The notes below the pieces were generated by a model that worked only from the letters and a program-made list of their open reading frames with translations, did not search any database and had not been told where the DNA came from. Positions 5,622 through 7,852 of a stretch of DNA of 7,852 bases are shown here, one piece after another; within the stretch, counting starts at the first letter, position 1, and the number at the start of each line of letters is the position of its first letter. Position numbers and translations under genes: made by a program. Location of the stretch: assembly GCA_002451175.1 (NCBI GenBank), contig DKBI01000242.1:19722-27573 (forward strand), read 5' to 3'. Origin of the DNA: Betaproteobacteria bacterium UBA6904. Lineage in GTDB: Bacteria; Pseudomonadota; Gammaproteobacteria; Burkholderiales; SG8-39.

Positions 5622-6775
5622 GCGGTCGCCACCACCAGGGGAATGCGCAGTTCGTCGTCCGTGGCGCCGCCGTGATTGCCGATGTGCAGGTGGCGGCTCT
5701 CGCCGGGCGTCCAGTCCTTGATCGTGTAATGGGCGTTCATCACCAGGGTGACGTCGCCGATGCGCTCGGCGAGATCCGGGTGCGGCCGGCCCGGCCCGAA
5801 CCAGCCCTCGTCGAGCAGCTCGCGGCTGGCGCGCACCTGGGCGCGGCCGTCGAGCCAGTCGCGCGCGCGCGAAGCGAACTCCGCGGCGCGCCCGCCCTGC
5901 ACGTGGCAGAACGCCACGCGCCGCTCGCCGCAGAGCGGCAGGCGGAGCAGCGCGGCGAGGCCCGGCGCGTCCTCCAGCTGCAGCATTTCCTCCGGCGGGC
6001 TGTCCATGAAGCCGTGGTCCGCCGTCAGCACGATGGCCGTCTCCGTGCCGGCAAGGCGATCCTTCATCTCGGCGAACGCCCGGTCGATCCGCGCGAACTC
6101 GTCGGCCGATTCCCGGCTGGCGACGCCGTGCTTGTGCGACAGCGTGTCGAAATCCGACCAGTAGGCGTAGATGAACTTGCGATCCGGCCCCGAGCGCACG
6201 GCGGCCTCGACCTCCGAGAGCAGGCCGGCGAACTGATCGTAGGCCCGGCGCTCCGCCGTGCCGCTGTGATGTAGGTTGTAGTCGGAATTCACGATGCTGC
6301 GCGCCGAGACGACGATGCTGCGGCGCGTGAGCTGGTCGAGCAGCGGCGGCTCGACGAACAGCTGGTCATGCGAGACGCCGCGGGCGGTGAGCGGCAGGTT
6401 GTCGCCGCGCGAGCGGAACGGCAGCGGCGCCGCAACGCAGCCCGCGGCGCCGAAGTAAGTGAACCACCCTGTCAAGCCGTGCTCTGCGGGCGTCGCCCCG
6501 GTGAACGAGCTGGTGATCGCCGTGGCGGTCGTCGAGGGAAACACCGCGCTGATCGCGCCGCGGCGGCTGCGCGCGAGCTGGCTGTCCGGGCCGCGCGCCG
6601 CCAGGTAGTTGTCGCCGAGCCCGTCGACGATCCAGAAGACGATGTTGCGCGCCGCCGCGATCTCGGCGGGCGGCAGCAGCCGCAGGGTCGGGTGACGCGG
6701 CTCGGCGCCGCTCGCCGCGGCGAGCGAGGCGATCAGATTGACGAAGCCGCCGCCGGAGTAGTCAGGAAACGCCAT
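5618..6775 (-). CDS. Type I phosphodiesterase / nucleotide pyrophosphatase family (alkaline phosphatase superfamily) protein
   Basis: A 385-residue metalloenzyme with the complete two-metal site of the family. D51 is in V50-D-G-L-G-D-N56, a nucleophile Thr (T82 or T83) in F79-P-S-T-T-A-T85, D210-x3-H214 in S207-D-F-D-T-L-S-H214, D253-H254 in T251-A-D-H-G-F256, and H368 in G366-N-H-G-G370. Such enzymes hydrolyse phosphodiesters, pyrophosphates or phosphonates through a phospho-threonine intermediate with two metal ions. The start block D5-Y-S-G-G-G-F-V-N-L14 is itself shared with relatives I recall, supporting the ATG at 6775. There is no signal peptide, so it is probably cytoplasmic, which is unusual because many bacterial relatives are exported. 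It is first in a leftward pair and overlaps the hydrolase start by ATGA. Substrate unknown. Confidence 0.9.
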   Translation of the reverse strand: MAFPDYSGGGFVNLIASLAAASGAEPRHPTLRLLPPAEIAAARNIVFWIVDGLGDNYLAARGPDSQLARSRRGAISAVFPSTTATAITSSFTGATPAEHGLTGWFTYFGAAGCVAAPLPFRSRGDNLPLTARGVSHDQLFVEPPLLDQLTRRSIVVSARSIVNSDYNLHHSGTAERRAYDQFAGLLSEVEAAVRSGPDRKFIYAYWSDFDTLSHKHGVASRESADEFARIDRAFAEMKDRLAGTETAIVLTADHGFMDSPPEEMLQLEDAPGLAALLRLPLCGERRVAFCHVQGGRAAEFASRARDWLDGRAQVRASRELLDEGWFGPGRPHPDLAERIGDVTLVMNAHYTIKDWTPGESRHLHIGNHGGATDDELRIPLVVATA

Positions 6776-6799
6776 GATGCTCTGGAACAGGAGGGCGCC

Positions 6800-6805
6800 A
6801 TTCTA
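6800..6805 (-). promoter_or_regulatory. Candidate -10 element of the phosphodiesterase-hydrolase operon (TAGAAT)
   Basis: On the reverse strand TAGAAT matches the -10 consensus at five of six positions and is followed by GGCGCC. Transcription would start near 6793, giving a leader of under 20 bases before the ATG at 6775. The corresponding -35 region falls in the left arm of the inverted repeat at 6818-6848 and does not resemble TTGACA. Confidence 0.45.
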
Positions 6806-6817
6806 ACGGCTTCGCGC

Positions 6818-6848
6818 GGCACGGCGCGGCGCGTCGGCGCGCCGTGCC
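6818..6848. repeat. 11-bp perfect inverted repeat between divergent promoters, candidate operator
   Basis: The arms GGCACGGCGCG-type (6818-6828) and its complement (6838-6848) are perfect over 11 base pairs with a nine-base spacer. The repeat sits midway between the leftward -10 (6800-6805) and the rightward -10 (6856-6861) and covers both -35 regions, where a dimeric regulator could control both directions. High GC makes chance repeats likelier, and a DNA or RNA hairpin role is also possible. Confidence 0.4.
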
Positions 6849-6852
6849 CGCG

Positions 6853-6861
6853 TGATAAACT
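6853..6861 (+). promoter_or_regulatory. Candidate extended -10 element for the 184-residue gene (TGATAAACT)
   Basis: TGA-TAAACT fits the extended -10 form TGnTATAAT with two mismatches in the hexamer. Transcription would start near 6868, about 24 bases before the ATG at 6892. The -35 region lies in the spacer and right arm of the inverted repeat. Confidence 0.45.
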
Positions 6862-6879
6862 GCGCAGCAGAATCCCCCC

Positions 6880-6884
6880 GAGGA
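6880..6884 (+). promoter_or_regulatory. Shine-Dalgarno sequence GAGGA selecting the start at 6892
   Basis: GAGGA lies seven bases before the ATG at 6892 and 13 before a second in-frame ATG at 6898, so the first is favoured. Confidence 0.65.
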
Positions 6885-6891
6885 AAACGTC

Positions 6892-7446
6892 ATGCGGATG
6901 GAAGTCCACGTCCACGCCGACATCCCGATCATCGAAGGCGTCTCCCGCAAGCAGATCGAGCAGGCCCTGACGCCCTGGCTCGAGTATCTGGATGCCGACA
7001 GCTTCGCCGAGGTCAAGAGCCTCGAGGCGAACGAGCCCGGCCTGCGCTACGACGACAAGGAGCTGATGCTGCTCCTGTGCTGGACGGGCGAGATCGGCCG
7101 CAGCTTCCACGCGGCGCTCGAGGCCGCGCTGGAGAAGCTCGGGCCCTACTGCTACGAGGCCGTGCCGGTGGACGTCACGCTCTACCACGACAACGGCGAG
7201 CAGGAATCGCGGCTGCTGTTCGTCGGGCCCACCGCGCAGGCGATCCACGAAGCGCAGCGCCGCTGCATGCTGGAGGACGTGACGGCGCTGCTCGTGCGCC
7301 AGTTCGACAAGGACGGCGTGTCGGACGTGCTGAAGGTGGTGAACGAGCTGTTCGACCGCGAGTGGAAGCAGCGCGCCTCCCAGGCGGCGAAGCCGGAACG
7401 CGCGTTCGAGACGTACACGCGGCCGGCGAGGAAGCATCTGCACTGA
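6892..7446 (+). CDS. Conserved protein of unknown function, possibly DUF6806-like
   Basis: A 184-residue soluble protein without signal peptide or membrane segment. It opens with a short strand, M3-E-V-H-V-H-A-D9, then an acidic helical region, the block L60-L-L-C-W-T-G-E-I-G69, a strand P96-V-D-V-T-L-Y-H-D104, the hydrophobic turn L114-F-V-G-P-T119, and a charged helical stretch with Q126-x3-M130-L-E-D-V and V143-S-D-V-L. The tail (K167 onward) is basic. The overall pattern recalls a betaproteobacterial family I remember as DUF6806; no function is known to me. The H6/H8 pair near the N-terminus could bind metal, but that is speculation. The start is set by GAGGA. It stands alone, divergent from the phosphodiesterase operon, with a large hairpin after its stop. 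Confidence 0.82.
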   Translation: MRMEVHVHADIPIIEGVSRKQIEQALTPWLEYLDADSFAEVKSLEANEPGLRYDDKELMLLLCWTGEIGRSFHAALEAALEKLGPYCYEAVPVDVTLYHDNGEQESRLLFVGPTAQAIHEAQRRCMLEDVTALLVRQFDKDGVSDVLKVVNELFDREWKQRASQAAKPERAFETYTRPARKHLH

Positions 7447-7501
7447 GAGACGGGCTGCGCGCGCCTCGATGGTCGATCGTGCGAATTTGAATTTCCCAAG
7501 G

Positions 7502-7542
7502 TCTGCCGACTTGGCGCGGTGTTGCTGCGCCAAGTCGGCAGA
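7502..7542. repeat. Perfect 16-bp inverted repeat (hairpin) in the metY leader
   Basis: TCTGCCGACTTGGCGC (7502-7517) is exactly complementary to 7527-7542, with a nine-base loop (7518-7526). It starts 55 bases after the stop of the preceding gene and ends 56 bases before the metY ATG. No T-run follows on either strand, so it is not a classical intrinsic terminator. It could be a factor-dependent or stabilising 3' hairpin, a metY leader structure, or a dispersed genomic repeat. An AT-rich tandem GAATTT (7483-7494) lies just upstream and could be a promoter core. Confidence 0.75.
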
Positions 7543-7554
7543 TGGATGAACGGC

Positions 7555-7574
7555 CGAGGCGCCACCGCGCCTCG
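7555..7574. repeat. Second hairpin in the metY leader (8-bp perfect stem)
   Basis: CGAGGCGC (7555-7562) pairs perfectly with GCGCCTCG (7567-7574) around a four-base CACC loop. It lies 12 bases after the larger hairpin and 24 bases before the metY start. It is very GC-rich, so a chance origin is possible, but the tandem arrangement fits a structured leader. Confidence 0.45.
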
Positions 7575-7598
7575 CCTGCGATCGGACCGCATGCCGCC

Positions 7599-7852
7599 AT
7601 GACGGCCCCGAAATACCCCGGCTTCGACACGCTCGCGCTGCATGCGGGCCAGTCGCCCGACCCGGCGACCGGCAGCCGCGCGGTGCCGATCTACGCGACG
7701 ACGTCGTTCGTCTTCCGCAGCAGCGAGCACGCCGCGTCGCTGTTCAACATGGAGCGCGCGGGGCACGTCTACTCGCGCATCTCGAATCCGACCGGCGCGG
7801 TGCTGGAGGAGCGCATGGCCGCGCTCGAGGGCGGCGTCGGCGCCATCGCCAC
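7599..7852 (+). CDS. metY: O-acetylhomocysteine sulfhydrylase MetY, N-terminal 84 residues, cut by the window edge
   Basis: The visible part is the start of a PLP-dependent Cys/Met-metabolism enzyme that makes homocysteine from O-acetylhomocysteine and sulfide in the cytoplasm. G8-F-D-T-L-A-L-H-A-G17, P30-I-Y-A-T-T-S-F37, A45-A-S-L-F-N50 and Y58-S-R-I-S-N-P-T65 are the standard N-terminal blocks; A45-A-S-L-F-N and the long first block favour MetY over cystathionine gamma-synthase or MetZ. Y58 and R60 contact the PLP phosphate of the neighbouring subunit in this family. The PLP lysine lies beyond the window; full-length enzymes are about 425-430 residues. Start: an ATG at 7591 is out of frame, so 7599 is used. 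The Shine-Dalgarno sequence is weak and two hairpins precede the gene, suggesting leader control, though no known methionine riboswitch is recognisable. Confidence 0.9.
   Translation, partial: MTAPKYPGFDTLALHAGQSPDPATGSRAVPIYATTSFVFRSSEHAASLFNMERAGHVYSRISNPTGAVLEERMAALEGGVGAIA

Noticed and set aside
7447..7598. SAM-II, SAM or SAH riboswitch before metY
   Set aside because: None of the conserved core sequences I know is present; only simple hairpins are seen.
1..7852. Methionine genes at both edges as a single methionine locus
   Set aside because: They face opposite ways and are separated by over 7 kb of unrelated operons; nothing links them beyond pathway.

Overview
The window is very GC-rich, densely coded DNA with short intergenic gaps. 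The gene content and the -10 elements (TATGAT, TAGAAT, TGnTAAACT) fit a betaproteobacterium, probably Burkholderiales-like. That placement is inferred from style and family recognition, not from a phylogenetic marker. I see no tRNA, rRNA, CRISPR array or insertion sequence. Every kilobase is accounted for by ten genes, two of them cut by the window edges.

Left part (1-1746): a truncated MetE-type methionine synthase gene runs leftward out of the window. Divergent from it is a compact three-gene rightward unit: a 97-residue cupin, a 207-residue protein with the His-Gly / Gly-Ala-Cys motif pair of caspase-like (clan CD) proteins, and a 101-residue antibiotic-biosynthesis-monooxygenase (ABM) domain protein with a strong Shine-Dalgarno sequence. 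The cupin and the caspase-like gene share one reading frame, separated by a single TAG and four codons. This small cassette is the least explained part of the window.

Middle (1763-4832): two full-length major facilitator transporters of different subfamilies are encoded leftward and joined by an ATGA overlap. Divergent from them, only 31 bases away, is a complete ubiX (flavin prenyltransferase) with its catalytic residues intact. Its 3' end meets the next leftward operon at a hairpin that may terminate transcription from both sides.

Right part (4830-7852): a leftward pair, again joined by an ATGA overlap, encodes a type I phosphodiesterase / alkaline-phosphatase-superfamily enzyme and a PcaD-like alpha/beta hydrolase. 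Divergent from it is a 184-residue conserved protein of unknown function. The shared 116-base intergenic region holds candidate -10 elements for both directions with an 11-bp inverted repeat between them. The window ends in the first 84 codons of metY (O-acetylhomocysteine sulfhydrylase), preceded by a leader with a perfect 16-bp hairpin and a second 8-bp hairpin.

The genes do not form one pathway. Methionine synthesis genes sit at both edges. UbiX makes prenylated FMN for UbiD-type decarboxylases, none of which is in the window. The transporters, hydrolase and phosphodiesterase have no substrate that can be assigned from sequence.
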